Below, one piece after another: positions 15,953 to 25,079 of a stretch of DNA of 64,000 bases; within the stretch, counting starts at the first letter, position 1; each line of letters opens with the position of its first letter. The DNA comes from Aquamicrobium sp. (GTDB lineage Bacteria; Pseudomonadota; Alphaproteobacteria; Rhizobiales; Rhizobiaceae): assembly GCF_023954335.1 (NCBI RefSeq), contig NZ_JAMLIE010000002.1, positions 248,001-312,000 on the forward strand. Direction: 5' to 3'. The notes beneath the pieces are model-generated. The model searched no databases, was not told where the DNA came from, and saw only the letters and a list, made by a program, of their open reading frames with translations. The position numbers were made by a program, and so were the translations under genes.

Positions 15953-17230
15953 ATGACCTTCGCCCTCGGCACAGTCTTTCTTCTCGCCTTCATCGCGCTG
16001 GGCATCCCCATCGGCTTCGCCCTCGGCCTGGCGGGCATCGCAAGCCTCGCGCTCCTGGTGCCGATCGATTCCATCCTCGCCCTGATGACCAAGGTCGTGC
16101 ATGTCACGATCGGAAACTACCTGTTCCTCACCATCCCGATGTTCGTGCTCATGGCGGAGTTCCTGAGCACCGGGCAGGTGGCCGAGGATCTTCTGCTGGC
16201 GTGCAACCGGCTGCTGCGCAAGGTCCGCGGCGGCATGGCGATGGCGGTCATCCTCGCCGGGGCGGTGCATGCCGCGGTGACCGGCAGCAGCACGGCATCG
16301 GCCGCCAGCCTGTCGCGGGCGTCGTTCCCGGCCATGCGGCGGGCGGGCTACAGCCCCAGCTTCGCCGTCGGCACCATCGCGATAGCGGGCACGCTCGCGG
16401 TGATGGTGCCGCCGTCGGTCGCGTTCATCCTCTACGGATTGATGACCGAGACCTCGATCGGCAAGCTGTTCATCGCCGGCATCATCCCGGGGGTCATCAC
16501 CGCCGTCGGCTATATCGTGACCATCTCGCTGGTCCTGTGGCTGAAGCCTTCGCTGGGCCCCGATCCGCAGCGGGAAATGGAAATCGCCGGCGCGGGGGAA
16601 AGGGGCGCGGTCTGGCCGATCGTCCTGCTGATCGCCGTGATCCTCGGCGGGCTCTATACCGGCGTCGCGACCCCGACGGAGATCTCCGCCATCGGCGCGC
16701 TGGGCGCGCTGCTGGTTTCCCTCGGCCTCCGGCGCATGACCCGGCCGGGCTTCGTCCATGCCGTCACCGGCACGCTGCGCATCACGGCGATGATCATGAC
16801 GATCATCTTCAGCGCGCATCTGTTCGGATATTTCATCTCCTTCTCGCGCATCACCGACACCATGCTGCAATGGATCGCCGCGGCGGACCTCGCCCCGACG
16901 GCGGTGATGCTGCTGGTGGTGCTGCTCTATCTCATTCTCGGCATGTTCATGGACCAGGCGGCGATCATCATCCTGACCGCGCCGATCACCACGCCCCTGA
17001 TGGTCGGGCTGGGCTACGATCCGGTGTGGTGGGGCGTGATCATCATCAAGACGGCCGAGATCGGCCTCGTGTCGCCGCCGCTCGGGCTCGTCACCTTCGT
17101 GGTGTCGTCCTCGTCCCGGACGGACCTGCGGTCCAGCTTCATCGGCGTGAGCCCGTATATCGCGACCGAGCTGGTGCTGCTCGGGCTGCTGATCGCCTAC
17201 CCGCAGATCTCGCTCTATCTCGTGAACTGA
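15953..17230 (+). CDS. dctM: TRAP transporter large permease (DctM family)
   Basis: A 425-residue protein with about 12 membrane segments that couples sodium flow to uptake of an organic acid. Family motifs include IPIGFALGLAGIASL, the VTGSSTASAASLSRASFPAMRRAGY segment, the PPSVAFILYGLMTETSIGKLFIAGIIPG loop and the second-half counterpart ending in VSPPLGLVTFV. The ATG at 15953 lies just after the dctQ stop. It probably imports the acid degraded by the enzymes encoded at 17.3-33 kb. Confidence 0.93.
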   Translation: MTFALGTVFLLAFIALGIPIGFALGLAGIASLALLVPIDSILALMTKVVHVTIGNYLFLTIPMFVLMAEFLSTGQVAEDLLLACNRLLRKVRGGMAMAVILAGAVHAAVTGSSTASAASLSRASFPAMRRAGYSPSFAVGTIAIAGTLAVMVPPSVAFILYGLMTETSIGKLFIAGIIPGVITAVGYIVTISLVLWLKPSLGPDPQREMEIAGAGERGAVWPIVLLIAVILGGLYTGVATPTEISAIGALGALLVSLGLRRMTRPGFVHAVTGTLRITAMIMTIIFSAHLFGYFISFSRITDTMLQWIAAADLAPTAVMLLVVLLYLILGMFMDQAAIIILTAPITTPLMVGLGYDPVWWGVIIIKTAEIGLVSPPLGLVTFVVSSSSRTDLRSSFIGVSPYIATELVLLGLLIAYPQISLYLVN

Positions 17231-17252
17231 TCCGTTCGCGGCGCAACGAAAA

Positions 17253-17281
17253 ATCGCCGTTCTTCGCGGAAGAACGGCGAT
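17253..17281 (-). terminator. rho-independent terminator of the CoA-transferase gene
   Basis: A perfect 13-bp stem (ATCGCCGTTCTTC and its complement) with a 3-base loop. On the minus strand it is followed by TTTTT. It lies 32 bases beyond the CoA-transferase stop and also separates it from the convergent dctM gene. Confidence 0.85.
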
Positions 17282-17312
17282 CGGAACGTCGGGCCGGATC
17301 GGGGGCGGGCGG

Positions 17313-18542
17313 TCAGATCACGCCCTGCTGCCGCAACTGCTCGATCTCTTCCGCCGAATAGCCGAGCCAGCCGGCATAGATCTCGTCGTTGCCGGCGCCC
17401 AGCGGCCGGCTCGGCTCGATCGGCAGCCGGGGCAGGCCCCTGATGTTCAGGGGCGTGTGCATCAGGTTGACCGGGCCGAGCTCGGGGTGCTCGACCTTCT
17501 GCAGCGCGCCGCGCGCCAGCATGTTGGCATCGTTCATCACCTCGCCGAGCTTGCGCACCGGCGCGCAGGGAACGGCCCTGTCGAGCATCGCCTGCGCTGC
17601 GGCGTCCTTGCCTTGGGTCTTCATCCAGGTTTCGAGCAGCGCATCGACCAGCTCGACATTGATGACGCGCGCCGTGCGGGTCTTGAGGCGCTCGTCGTCC
17701 TTGAGGTCGGTCCGGCCGATCACCTCGAGGATCGCCTGCCAGTGATGGTCGGCCGGCGCGTTGACGACCACGTAGCCGTCCCGCGCCTGATAGGCATTGT
17801 AGGGCGCGACGCCGAGCCCACCATGGCGGTTGCCGGTGCGCTCGGGCGCGGTTTCGCCCCGCGCGTGATACATACCGTAATTGGAGGCGAGCGAGGCATA
17901 GGTCGCGTCCTGCATGCTCACCTCGACGATCTCGCCGACGCCGGTGCGCTCGCGGTGATAGAGCGCCATCATGATCGCCGAGAACAGGTGGATGCCGGCG
18001 AAGAAATCGCACAGCGCCGCGCCGGACTTGACCGGCGGGCCGTCCTGGAAGCCGGTCGAGTTGATGACGCCGCACATGGCCTGCATGACGAGGTCCATCG
18101 CCGGATAGTTGCGGTAGGGACCGTCGCTGCCGTAGCCGGAGCTGGAGCCGTAGATCAGGCGCGGGTTGATCTCGCGCAGCGATTCCGGCGACAGGCCCAG
18201 CCGCTCCATGACGCCGGGCGCGAAGTTCTCGACCAGGATGTCGGCCTTCTTCACCATCTCGCGCAGCAGGATCTTGCCGGCCTCGGTCTTCAGGTTCAGC
18301 GTCACCGGGGTCTTGTTCGAGTTCAGCATGGCGAAGGGGTAGGCGACGCCGCCGAGATCGCCGCGGCTGCGCAGGTTCTCGCCCGTCTGCGGCTCGACCT
18401 TGATCACCTTCGCGCCGCCCATCGCCATGAGGAACGTCGCGTAGGGGCCGTTATAGATCTGGGTCAGATCGAGCACCGTGATTCCCTCGAGCGGGTAGGT
18501 GCTGGCTATCTGGTCCTGGGCGCTCATCGTCATCTTCCCCAA
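17313..18542 (-). CDS. CaiB/BaiF family (type III) CoA-transferase
   Basis: A 409-residue family III CoA-transferase. N-terminal GITVLDLTQIYNGPYATFLMAMGGAKVIKVEP is typical. The catalytic Asp is expected at Asp150 in YPAMDLVMQAMCG, followed by GVGEIVEVSMQDA. It moves CoA between a donor thioester and the imported acid, activating it for degradation. It is a single minus-strand gene between the TRAP permeases and dctP, with a type II operator about 45 bases upstream and a strong terminator. The specific acid is unknown. Confidence 0.9.
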   Translation of the reverse strand: MGKMTMSAQDQIASTYPLEGITVLDLTQIYNGPYATFLMAMGGAKVIKVEPQTGENLRSRGDLGGVAYPFAMLNSNKTPVTLNLKTEAGKILLREMVKKADILVENFAPGVMERLGLSPESLREINPRLIYGSSSGYGSDGPYRNYPAMDLVMQAMCGVINSTGFQDGPPVKSGAALCDFFAGIHLFSAIMMALYHRERTGVGEIVEVSMQDATYASLASNYGMYHARGETAPERTGNRHGGLGVAPYNAYQARDGYVVVNAPADHHWQAILEVIGRTDLKDDERLKTRTARVINVELVDALLETWMKTQGKDAAAQAMLDRAVPCAPVRKLGEVMNDANMLARGALQKVEHPELGPVNLMHTPLNIRGLPRLPIEPSRPLGAGNDEIYAGWLGYSAEEIEQLRQQGVI

Positions 18543-18586
18543 CGCTGCTGGACTGGTCGCGCAGTCGGCGCACGATATATCAATAA

Positions 18587-18601
18587 ATCATCTATATAAA
18601 T
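18587..18601. promoter_or_regulatory. operator-like site (type II) before the CoA-transferase
   Basis: ATCATCTATATAAAT on the plus strand; on the minus strand this reads ATTTATATAGATGAT, close to the other type II cores. It is about 45 bases upstream of the minus-strand CoA-transferase start, in an AT-rich patch in otherwise GC-rich DNA. Confidence 0.6.
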
Positions 18602-18755
18602 AGCGCTGGCCTGTCAATTGCGCTTTCCGGTGCGGCTGCGGCTGGGGTGGAATGCCTTGCGGCAGGGAACCCGGGGAGGGTCGAGAAGCGTGCCGCGACC
18701 CTCCAGTTCCGCTCTTCACGCCTTGATTCCCTTTCCGCGCCCATGCCCTTGTTCC

Positions 18756-18774
18756 GAAAGCGGTTCCCGCTTTC
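18756..18774. repeat. short inverted repeat after the SDR gene
   Basis: An 8-bp inverted repeat (GAAAGCGG and complement) with a 3-base loop, just past the SDR stop. There is no T-run on either side, so it is a weak terminator candidate or a piece of an intergenic repeat. Confidence 0.4.
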
Positions 18775-18782
18775 AGGGCGCT

Positions 18783-19508
18783 TCAGTGGAAGCTGCGCCC
18801 GCCATCCACCGCCAGCGCGGCGCCGGTGACGAAGGAGGCCTCGGCGCTGAGCAGGAAGGCGACAGCCGCCGTGATCTCCTGCGGGTCCGCGATTCGCCCG
18901 AGCGCATAATTGCCGGTGTTGTGCCGTACCCCGTCGGCCATGGCCGTGTCGACCAGGCCGGGGCAGACACAGTTCACCCGGATGCGCGGCGCGAGCTCCG
19001 CCGCCAGCGCCCGGCTCAGGTTGAGCACGCCGCCCTTCGACGCCGAATAGGCGGCCCGGTCGGGGCTGTTGGGCAGCAGCGCCTGGCCGGAGGCGATGTT
19101 GACGATCGACGCCCCTTCGCAGGCGGCGAGGTGGCTCATCGCCGCGCGGATGACGAGGTAGGGGCCGGTCAGGTTGACGTCGATCACCCGCCGCCAGGTC
19201 GCGCCGTCGACGTCGCCGATGCTGCCGCGCAGCATGATGCCGGCGGCGTTGACGATCCCGTCGATGCCGCCCATGCGCCCGGCCGCCGCGGCGATCGCGT
19301 CCGCGACCCCTTGCTCGTCCGTGACGTCGACGGCGTGGCCGGAGCAGCCCAGCTCCGCCGCGGCCGCTGCCAGCGGCTCTGCCTGCCGATCGAGGAGGGC
19401 GACGCTCGCGCCCTCGGCGAGGCAGCGGAGGGCGGTCGCCCTGCCGATGCCGGCGGCGCCCCCCGTGATCAGGACGCGCCGCCCGGCGAGACGCGAGGAG
19501 CCGCTCAT
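18783..19508 (-). CDS. short-chain dehydrogenase/reductase
   Basis: Classical SDR of 241 residues: cofactor loop TGGAAGIG near residue 15, NAAGI, catalytic Ser in VNIASGQ, YSASKGG with the Tyr-Lys pair, and C-terminal VTGAALAVDGGRSF. It oxidises an alcohol or reduces a ketone with NAD(P). It overlaps the dctP stop by 4 bases (ATGA), so it is co-translated with the binding protein of the TRAP importer and probably acts early on the imported compound. Confidence 0.88.
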   Translation of the reverse strand: MSGSSRLAGRRVLITGGAAGIGRATALRCLAEGASVALLDRQAEPLAAAAAELGCSGHAVDVTDEQGVADAIAAAAGRMGGIDGIVNAAGIMLRGSIGDVDGATWRRVIDVNLTGPYLVIRAAMSHLAACEGASIVNIASGQALLPNSPDRAAYSASKGGVLNLSRALAAELAPRIRVNCVCPGLVDTAMADGVRHNTGNYALGRIADPQEITAAVAFLLSAEASFVTGAALAVDGGRSFH

Positions 19509-20539
19509 TCGGCGAAGGTCGGCGTTTCCGCGACGATCTTCTTGTAGGCTTCGCCGACCTTGGCTGCCGGCAGGCCCCGGGCCTCAAGCCGCGTGACGAA
19601 GTCCTCCTCGACGCCCTTCATGCGCTCGGCGAGCGTCGCCAGCTCCTCGTCGGAATAGCGGTAGATGGCGATGCCCATCGCCTCGAACTCGTCGAGAAGC
19701 GATTTCTGCTCGTCGTCCATCAGCTGCGCCACGTTCGCCTCGATCTTGAGCGCGCATTCGTCGACGACGGCGCGGTTCTCCTGCGAGAGCGCCTCGTAAT
19801 CCTCGAGGTCCATCGCCAGCAGCGTCGTGAAGGAGCCGAACTGGCCGTTGGCGCTGATCGATTTCAAGAGCTCGTGCAAGCTGTAGCTCTTGATGCTGGA
19901 CAGGCCCAGCAGCGCCGCGTCCACGGTCCCGCGCTCGAGCGCGATGTAGATGTCCGCGGCGGGCATCTCGACCGGCGAGGCGCCGAGCTCCCGGATGGTC
20001 AGCGTGTTGGCGGAACCGGCTGTGCGGATCAGCCGTCCCTCGAACTTCGCGGCCGTGTCGATCGGATCGCTGCGCCCCAGAATCTGGTAGGGCGGGAAAA
20101 GATTGATGACCAGCGGCTTGAAGCCGTTCGCCCGCAGCTCCTCGGCCAGTTTGGGGATCTGCTCCAGCGCGGTGCGATAGGCGGCCACCATCTGCTTCGA
20201 GGTTTCGCCCATGTTCGGCAGCATGGAGATGCCGTTCAGCGGAAGCTTGTTGGTGACGTAGCCGATGGATACGGTCGAGACGTTCAGCAATCCCGTGTTC
20301 AGCGCGTCGAGCGTCGCCGTGGGGGCGGCGATCTGGCCGGACGGATAGTAGTCGAAGGTGATCGCCTTGCCGGTTCCCTCCTCGACACAGGCCATCCACG
20401 GTTCGGTCAGATCCTTGGAGATGAAATGGGTCGGCGAGAAGCCGTGGCCGACCATCATGGTCTCGGCCGAGGCGGCCGGCGCAGCCAGCGCGATGGATGT
20501 CGCCGCGGCAATGTATGTCAGGCAGGCATTGCGTTTCAT
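19505..20539 (-). CDS. dctP: TRAP transporter periplasmic binding protein (DctP family)
   Basis: A 344-residue exported receptor. Signal peptide MKRNACLTYIAAATSIALA ends near ASAETMMVGHG. The DctP core follows (SGQIAAPTATLDALNTGLLNVSTVSIGY, RTAGSANTLTIRELGASPVEMPAADIYIALERGTVDAALL). AGGAGGAGAAG before the ATG at 20539 fixes the start. It likely feeds the DctQM permeases encoded at 15.4-17.2 kb on the opposite strand. It is preceded by a thioesterase gene 55 bases upstream in the same direction. Confidence 0.92.
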   Translation of the reverse strand: MKRNACLTYIAAATSIALAAPAASAETMMVGHGFSPTHFISKDLTEPWMACVEEGTGKAITFDYYPSGQIAAPTATLDALNTGLLNVSTVSIGYVTNKLPLNGISMLPNMGETSKQMVAAYRTALEQIPKLAEELRANGFKPLVINLFPPYQILGRSDPIDTAAKFEGRLIRTAGSANTLTIRELGASPVEMPAADIYIALERGTVDAALLGLSSIKSYSLHELLKSISANGQFGSFTTLLAMDLEDYEALSQENRAVVDECALKIEANVAQLMDDEQKSLLDEFEAMGIAIYRYSDEELATLAERMKGVEEDFVTRLEARGLPAAKVGEAYKKIVAETPTFAE

Positions 20540-20594
20540 CTTCTCCTCCTTCTCGCCCGCGTTTTCATCGACGGCGGGCGGGTTCCAGCTTCTG

Positions 20595-21005
20595 TCAGTG
20601 GATCGCGAGGAACGTGGCGCTGGCCGCGCCGACCATCCGTTCCTCGACATAAGCTTCGCCGCGCATGAATACCGCCCGGCGGCCGTCCTTGGTCACGATC
20701 GGCCTGATGCGGATGACATCGCCCACATCCACCCGGCGCAGGAACTCGACGGTCATCGAGCCGGTCGCGAAGCGCTCGCCGGGATGAAGGTCGCGCACAT
20801 GCCTGCCCATCGCGCGGTCGAACAGCGACATGAGGATGCCGCCATGCACGGCGCCGCTCATGTTCCGGTGGACCGGAAGGGTGAGGATCGCGAGTTCCGC
20901 GCAGCCTTCGGCCGGGCGGGTATAAACGGACCCGATATGGCCGATGAACGTCTCGTCGTGCAGGACCCGCCAGCCCTCGTCGAGCAGCGCCTGATGCGTG
21001 CTCAT
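20595..21005 (-). CDS. PaaI-like hotdog-fold acyl-CoA thioesterase
   Basis: A 136-residue single hotdog domain. The motif MSGAVHGGILMSLFDRAMGRHV has the HGG turn and the acidic residue on the central helix expected for PaaI-type thioesterases; TGSMTVEFLRRVDVGDVIRI follows. It hydrolyses small acyl-CoAs, possibly to release trapped CoA in this pathway. The ATG at 21005 has AAGGGC 7 bases before it; an upstream in-frame extension is Arg/Asp-rich and unlikely to be translated. First gene of the thioesterase-dctP-SDR unit. Confidence 0.82.
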   Translation of the reverse strand: MSTHQALLDEGWRVLHDETFIGHIGSVYTRPAEGCAELAILTLPVHRNMSGAVHGGILMSLFDRAMGRHVRDLHPGERFATGSMTVEFLRRVDVGDVIRIRPIVTKDGRRAVFMRGEAYVEERMVGAASATFLAIH

Positions 21006-21194
21006 CGGCTGTGCCCTTGGCGGCAGCGCGCCGTCGCGACAGGCCGCGTCGGGACGATCCGCGCATCTTCGGGAATCTCTGTCATCTCGCTCTCCCGGTT
21101 CGCGACCTCGCGGCGCGAACGACCCGGCCCGCGTCATCCGGACAGCCGTGGATTTCCTCGTGCCGAGCCTATGAGGGAGACGAGTTCTCTGTCA

Positions 21195-21209
21195 ATCATC
21201 TATTTCATT
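21195..21209. promoter_or_regulatory. operator-like site (type II), thioesterase/MBL divergent region
   Basis: ATCATCTATTTCATT, 12 of 15 matches to the site at 18587, followed by TATGATATTCGA. It is about 190 bases before the minus-strand thioesterase and 250 before the plus-strand MBL gene. Confidence 0.5.
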
Positions 21210-21258
21210 TATGATATTCGACAAAGATCGGTGGCCGGCGCAAGCGTCGTCAAGTCTG

Positions 21259-21275
21259 ATTTCTATGATCTAAAT
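21259..21275. promoter_or_regulatory. weak type II-like site before the MBL gene
   Basis: ATTTCTATGATCTAAAT shares ATTTCTATGAT with the patch before the FadR-type gene at 27885. The match to the strong cores is partial, so it is a tentative call. Confidence 0.3.
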
Positions 21276-21456
21276 TATTTGACAATCCATTGAGGGCTGC
21301 CTAACCTGCCGCCGATCAAAGGCCGGGCGTGCGTGGCGCCGGGCTTGAGCTGTCCGGCGCAATGCCGGAAAGCAGGTGCCGGGCGGCCGGATGCCTTGCG
21401 GACGAAGGCCGGCCGGGCAGGCGCCGCAAGCAGGAACGCCCTTACTGGAGACCGTC

Positions 21457-22317
21457 ATGCCGCAAGAGCCGATCCTTACCGCGCCCGACAGCGACCGTGA
21501 CGACATCTATCACGTCTTCCAGCTGACCTACGCGCACATACCGCGCCGGCGGCACGAGAATTTCCTGTTCCGGGACATTCACGACGCGCCGATGCCGCTG
21601 CATTTCAATTTCTGGATCGCGCACAATCGCCACCGCACGTTCCTCGTCGATACCGGCGTCAACGCGCGCGCCGAGAAGGAGCGCAACCGGCCGCTGCTGT
21701 TCGATCCGATCGACGCGCTGGGCCGGCTCGGCATCGACCCGGACCTGATCGAGGACGTCTTCGTCACCCACCTTCATTACGACCATGCCGGCAACCTCGA
21801 TCGCTTCGCCAGGGCGCGCTTCCACATCCAGGATGCGGAGGTGGCCTTCGCCACGGGGCGCTGCATGTGCGAGCGGCATATCCGCGCGCCGTTCGACGTC
21901 GAGGATGTCGTGACGCTCGTTCGCCACACCTTCGCCGAGCGTGTGGTCTTCCATGACGGAACCGGCCATCCGCTGCCGGGCGTGAGCCTCCATTCCTTCC
22001 CGGGCCATAGCGGCGCGGTTCAGGGCGTGCTGATCGACACGCCGCGCGGGCCGGTGCTGCTGGCGTCCGACGCCACGCACACCTACGCCAATCTTGCCCG
22101 GCGCTCGCCGTTCCTTCTCACGGTCGGCGTCGATACGACGCTGCGCTCCTACAGCGAGATGCTGCGGATCGCGAAGGGCGTCGAGTTCCTGATCCCGGGG
22201 CATGACCCGCTCGTCTGCGACTTCTACCCGGTTCGCGAATTCAACGGGCTTCCGCTGGCGCTCTTGCACGAGGTGCCGAAGCCGCACGACCTCGACATGC
22301 TGGCGCGGCTGGAGTGA
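21457..22317 (+). CDS. metallo-beta-lactamase fold hydrolase, N-acyl homoserine lactonase-like
   Basis: A 286-residue metallo-hydrolase. The dinuclear zinc motif is VTHLHYDHAGN (His105, His107, Asp109, His110). FPGHSGAVQG gives the next His, ASDATHTYANL the bridging Asp and LIPGHDP the last His. The overall arrangement resembles AHL lactonases. Within a catabolic island, opening a lactone intermediate is as likely as quorum quenching. TGGAG precedes the ATG at 21457; earlier in-frame starts lack a ribosome site. First gene of the plus-strand MBL, ene-reductase and MmgE/PrpD run. Confidence 0.85.
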   Translation: MPQEPILTAPDSDRDDIYHVFQLTYAHIPRRRHENFLFRDIHDAPMPLHFNFWIAHNRHRTFLVDTGVNARAEKERNRPLLFDPIDALGRLGIDPDLIEDVFVTHLHYDHAGNLDRFARARFHIQDAEVAFATGRCMCERHIRAPFDVEDVVTLVRHTFAERVVFHDGTGHPLPGVSLHSFPGHSGAVQGVLIDTPRGPVLLASDATHTYANLARRSPFLLTVGVDTTLRSYSEMLRIAKGVEFLIPGHDPLVCDFYPVREFNGLPLALLHEVPKPHDLDMLARLE

Positions 22318-22378
22318 AGGCCTCGCGGCGGCCAGCCGGCATGGGTGAAACGGGACTAGAGCATATGGAGAATCCGGA

Positions 22379-23512
22379 ATGAGCAAGCTGTTCGAGGGCT
22401 ATCGGATCGGCGGCGTCGCGTTGAAGAACCGGATGATGGTCTCTCCGATGTGCCAGTATTCGGCCGTCGACGGCGTTGCCCAGCCCTGGCACCGGGTGAA
22501 TTACGGCCGCTACGCGATAGGCGGGGCGGGGCTCGTCATGGTCGAGGTGACCGCGGTCAACCGGCAGGGCATGGGAACGCATGGTGACCTCGGCCTGTGG
22601 AACGAGGCCCAGCAGGAAGCTCTCGCCGAGGTCGCGCATACCATCGACACGCTCGGCGCGGTGCCCGCGATCCAGATCGGCCATGCCGGGCGCAAGGGAT
22701 CGGCCCAGCGGCCGTGGGACGGCGGCAGGGCGCTTTCCGACCTCGACATCGCCGAGCGGGGTGAAGCGCCGTGGCAACTGGTCGGGCCGTCTGCGATCGC
22801 CATGGCGTCCGACCGCCCGGCGCCCGCCGTGCTCGACAAAGAAGGCATCGCCGCGATCCGGCAGGCTTTCGTCGATACGGCCCGCAGGGCGGTGGCGGCC
22901 GGCTTCAGGGCGATCGAGATCCATTCCGCCCATGGCTATCTCCTGCATCAGTTCGTCTCGCCGCTCTCCAATCACCGGCAGGACGAGTATGGCGGCAGCC
23001 CCGAGAATCGCTGGCGCCTGCCGCTGGAGATAGTTCGCGAGATCAAGGCGATCCTGCCGTCGGACGGCGCGCTGCTGGTGCGGGTTTCCTGCTCCGACGG
23101 AGCCGACGGCGGCAACGAGCTGCCCGAGACGATCGCCTATGCCGCCGCGCTGAAGGAGGCGGGGGCCGAGGCGATCGACTGCTCCAGCGGCGGGATATCC
23201 GGCCGGGCGAGCGCCAACCGCCTCGCGCGCGGGCTCGGGTTCCAGGTTCCCTTCTCGGCCGCGATCCGCAGGGAGGTCGGCATCCCGACCATCGGCGTCG
23301 GCCTGATCCTCGACGGGCCGCAGGCGGAAGCCGTGCTGCAAGCCGGGGATGCCGACGTGATCGCAATCGGCCGCGCGGCGCTCTACGACCCGAACTGGGC
23401 GCTGCATGCGCAGGAGGCGCTGGAAGGGCCGGGCTTCGCGCATTGGCCGCCGCAGCACGGCTGGTGGCTCCAGCGCCGGGCCGAGCTGCTCGACAGCATC
23501 GCGGCGTCCTGA
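22379..23512 (+). CDS. NADH:flavin oxidoreductase/ene-reductase, YqjM-like Old Yellow Enzyme
   Basis: A 377-residue FMN TIM-barrel enzyme. Seen: VSPMCQYSAVDG with Cys25 at the YqjM flavin-tuning position, QIGHAGRKGSA, IEIHSAHGYLLHQFVSP, SNHRQDEYGGSPENRWRL and the FMN-phosphate region TIGVGLI...IAIGRAALYDP. Enzymes of this class reduce the C=C of alpha,beta-unsaturated carbonyls. The gene follows the lactonase-like gene by about 60 bases and precedes the MmgE/PrpD gene by 13, suggesting an unsaturated substrate. Confidence 0.9.
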   Translation: MSKLFEGYRIGGVALKNRMMVSPMCQYSAVDGVAQPWHRVNYGRYAIGGAGLVMVEVTAVNRQGMGTHGDLGLWNEAQQEALAEVAHTIDTLGAVPAIQIGHAGRKGSAQRPWDGGRALSDLDIAERGEAPWQLVGPSAIAMASDRPAPAVLDKEGIAAIRQAFVDTARRAVAAGFRAIEIHSAHGYLLHQFVSPLSNHRQDEYGGSPENRWRLPLEIVREIKAILPSDGALLVRVSCSDGADGGNELPETIAYAAALKEAGAEAIDCSSGGISGRASANRLARGLGFQVPFSAAIRREVGIPTIGVGLILDGPQAEAVLQAGDADVIAIGRAALYDPNWALHAQEALEGPGFAHWPPQHGWWLQRRAELLDSIAAS

Positions 23513-23525
23513 AGGGAGAAGGCCG

Positions 23526-24947
23526 ATGGCAGTCGAGGGCAGTGCGGGACAGGATCGCGCGACAAGCGATTTTTCCCAGGAATTCAGCGACTTCGCGGCG
23601 AATCTTTCCGTCGCGGACCTTTCGCCCGAGGTTATCGACGCGGCGAAGGCCAACATCTTCGACACGATGGCCTGCGCCACCGGCGGCTATTCCGCCGACG
23701 GCGTCCAGGACCTGGCCGGGCTGGTGACGGACTGGGGCGGCAAGCCCGAGGCGACCATCTGGTGCACGGACAGGCGCGTCCCCGCGCCCACGGCGGCGTG
23801 GGTCAACGGCATGATGTCCCATGCCCGGGATTTCGACGACACGCATGACGCCGCCGTGCTCCATGCCGGGGTGTCCGTGATCCCGGCGGCGGTCGCGGCG
23901 GCGGAAGTCGCGCCGGAGGCGACGGGCGCGGATCTTGTCGCCGGCGTCGTTGTCGGGCTCGAGCTGATCTCACGCCTCGGCATGGCGACGACGGTCGGCA
24001 TCATCGAGAGCGGCTACATGTACACGTCGCTGTTCGGCCATTTCGCCGCCACGGCCGCGGCCGCGCGCGTGCTGCGCCTCGATGCCGGGCAGATGCGCAA
24101 CGCCCTCGGCATCGCCTACAGCCAGGCGGCGGGCAACCATCAGGTGACGCGGGACGCGGCCCTGACCAAGCGCGTCCAGCCCGGCTTCGCCGCCAAGACC
24201 GGGCTGATCTCCACCGCGATGAGCCGGATCGGCATCCGCGGCGCGCAGCAGACCTTCGAGGGGATCGACGGTCTCTTCCGCACCTATTTCCACGATCGCT
24301 ACGATCCGGCGCGCCTGCGCGAGGGGCTCGGGACGACGTTCGATTTCGTCGATCTGAGCTACAAGCCCTATCCCTGCTGCCGCTTCAACCACACGGCGAT
24401 CGACGCGGCGCTGGCGCTGCGTCCGCGGATCGGCGATCCGTCGGCCATCAAGGCGATCCGCGTCGGGGTCAACAATCAGGCCTACGAGGCGGTCTGCACA
24501 CCGCCCGACATACGCCGCGCGCCGCGCACGGTGGTGCAGGCGCAGTTCTCGATACCCTATACGGTTGCCGCGGCGTTGGTCACCGGCGGCGTCGGGCTGA
24601 ACGATCTCTCCGAGGCCGCCCTGTCGCGGCCGGAAATCCTCGCCCTTGCCGCCCGGACCGAATGCAGGGTCGACGACGGGATCGAGGCGGCGTGGGGTCG
24701 CACCATTTCACCGGCCCATGTCGAGGTCGAGACCGAAAACGGCACCTTCTCGCATCGGATCGACTATCCGCGCGGCCATGTCCGCAACCGGATGACGCGC
24801 GCCGACTTCGAGGCCAAGATGGCGGGCTGCCTCGCCGCCAGCGGCCTCGACTGGCCGGCCGACACGGTCGCGCGGTTTCGCGCCATCGTCGACGGGCTGG
24901 AGCATGCCGCCTCCGGCAGGAGCGTTCTCGACGGGCTGAGATGCTAG
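23526..24947 (+). CDS. MmgE/PrpD family protein
   Basis: A 473-residue protein of the MmgE/PrpD family, which includes 2-methylcitrate dehydratase, cis-aconitate decarboxylase and iminodisuccinate epimerase. Family landmarks: IFDTMACATGG, MMSHARDFDDTHD, GHFAATAAAARVLRL, KRVQPGFAAKTGL and KPYPCCRFNHTAIDAAL. The ATG at 23526 follows AAGGGAGAAGG. Which reaction it performs cannot be said; hydration/dehydration or decarboxylation of an unsaturated polycarboxylate would fit the island. Confidence 0.88.
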   Translation: MAVEGSAGQDRATSDFSQEFSDFAANLSVADLSPEVIDAAKANIFDTMACATGGYSADGVQDLAGLVTDWGGKPEATIWCTDRRVPAPTAAWVNGMMSHARDFDDTHDAAVLHAGVSVIPAAVAAAEVAPEATGADLVAGVVVGLELISRLGMATTVGIIESGYMYTSLFGHFAATAAAARVLRLDAGQMRNALGIAYSQAAGNHQVTRDAALTKRVQPGFAAKTGLISTAMSRIGIRGAQQTFEGIDGLFRTYFHDRYDPARLREGLGTTFDFVDLSYKPYPCCRFNHTAIDAALALRPRIGDPSAIKAIRVGVNNQAYEAVCTPPDIRRAPRTVVQAQFSIPYTVAAALVTGGVGLNDLSEAALSRPEILALAARTECRVDDGIEAAWGRTISPAHVEVETENGTFSHRIDYPRGHVRNRMTRADFEAKMAGCLAASGLDWPADTVARFRAIVDGLEHAASGRSVLDGLRC

Positions 24948-25010
24948 GGAGCCGGAAGGTCTGCCTTCCGCCCGCCCGTTCATATCGGGACGGTTGCCAA
25001 GGTTTGTTTT

Positions 25011-25027
25011 ATCATCTAGATGATTAT
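25011..25027. promoter_or_regulatory. operator-like site (type II) before the alcohol dehydrogenase
   Basis: ATCATCTAGATGATTAT, containing a perfect 14-bp palindrome ATCATCTAGATGAT, the most symmetrical type II site. It lies 53 bases before the alcohol dehydrogenase start. Confidence 0.65.
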
Positions 25028-25079
25028 GATATGCTGTGCGCTTCGCCGAAGGCGGGCGTGTTGATCGAGAGGCTGTGAC

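Larger units (their letters stand above)
21006..21456. other. 451-base divergent intergenic region with two AT-rich patches
   Basis: Separates the minus-strand thioesterase from the plus-strand MBL gene. It contains a type II operator-like core at 21195 and a weaker relative at 21259; both lie in AT-rich patches that are probable promoters. No gene or RNA was recognised in the rest, which is GC-rich. Confidence 0.6.
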
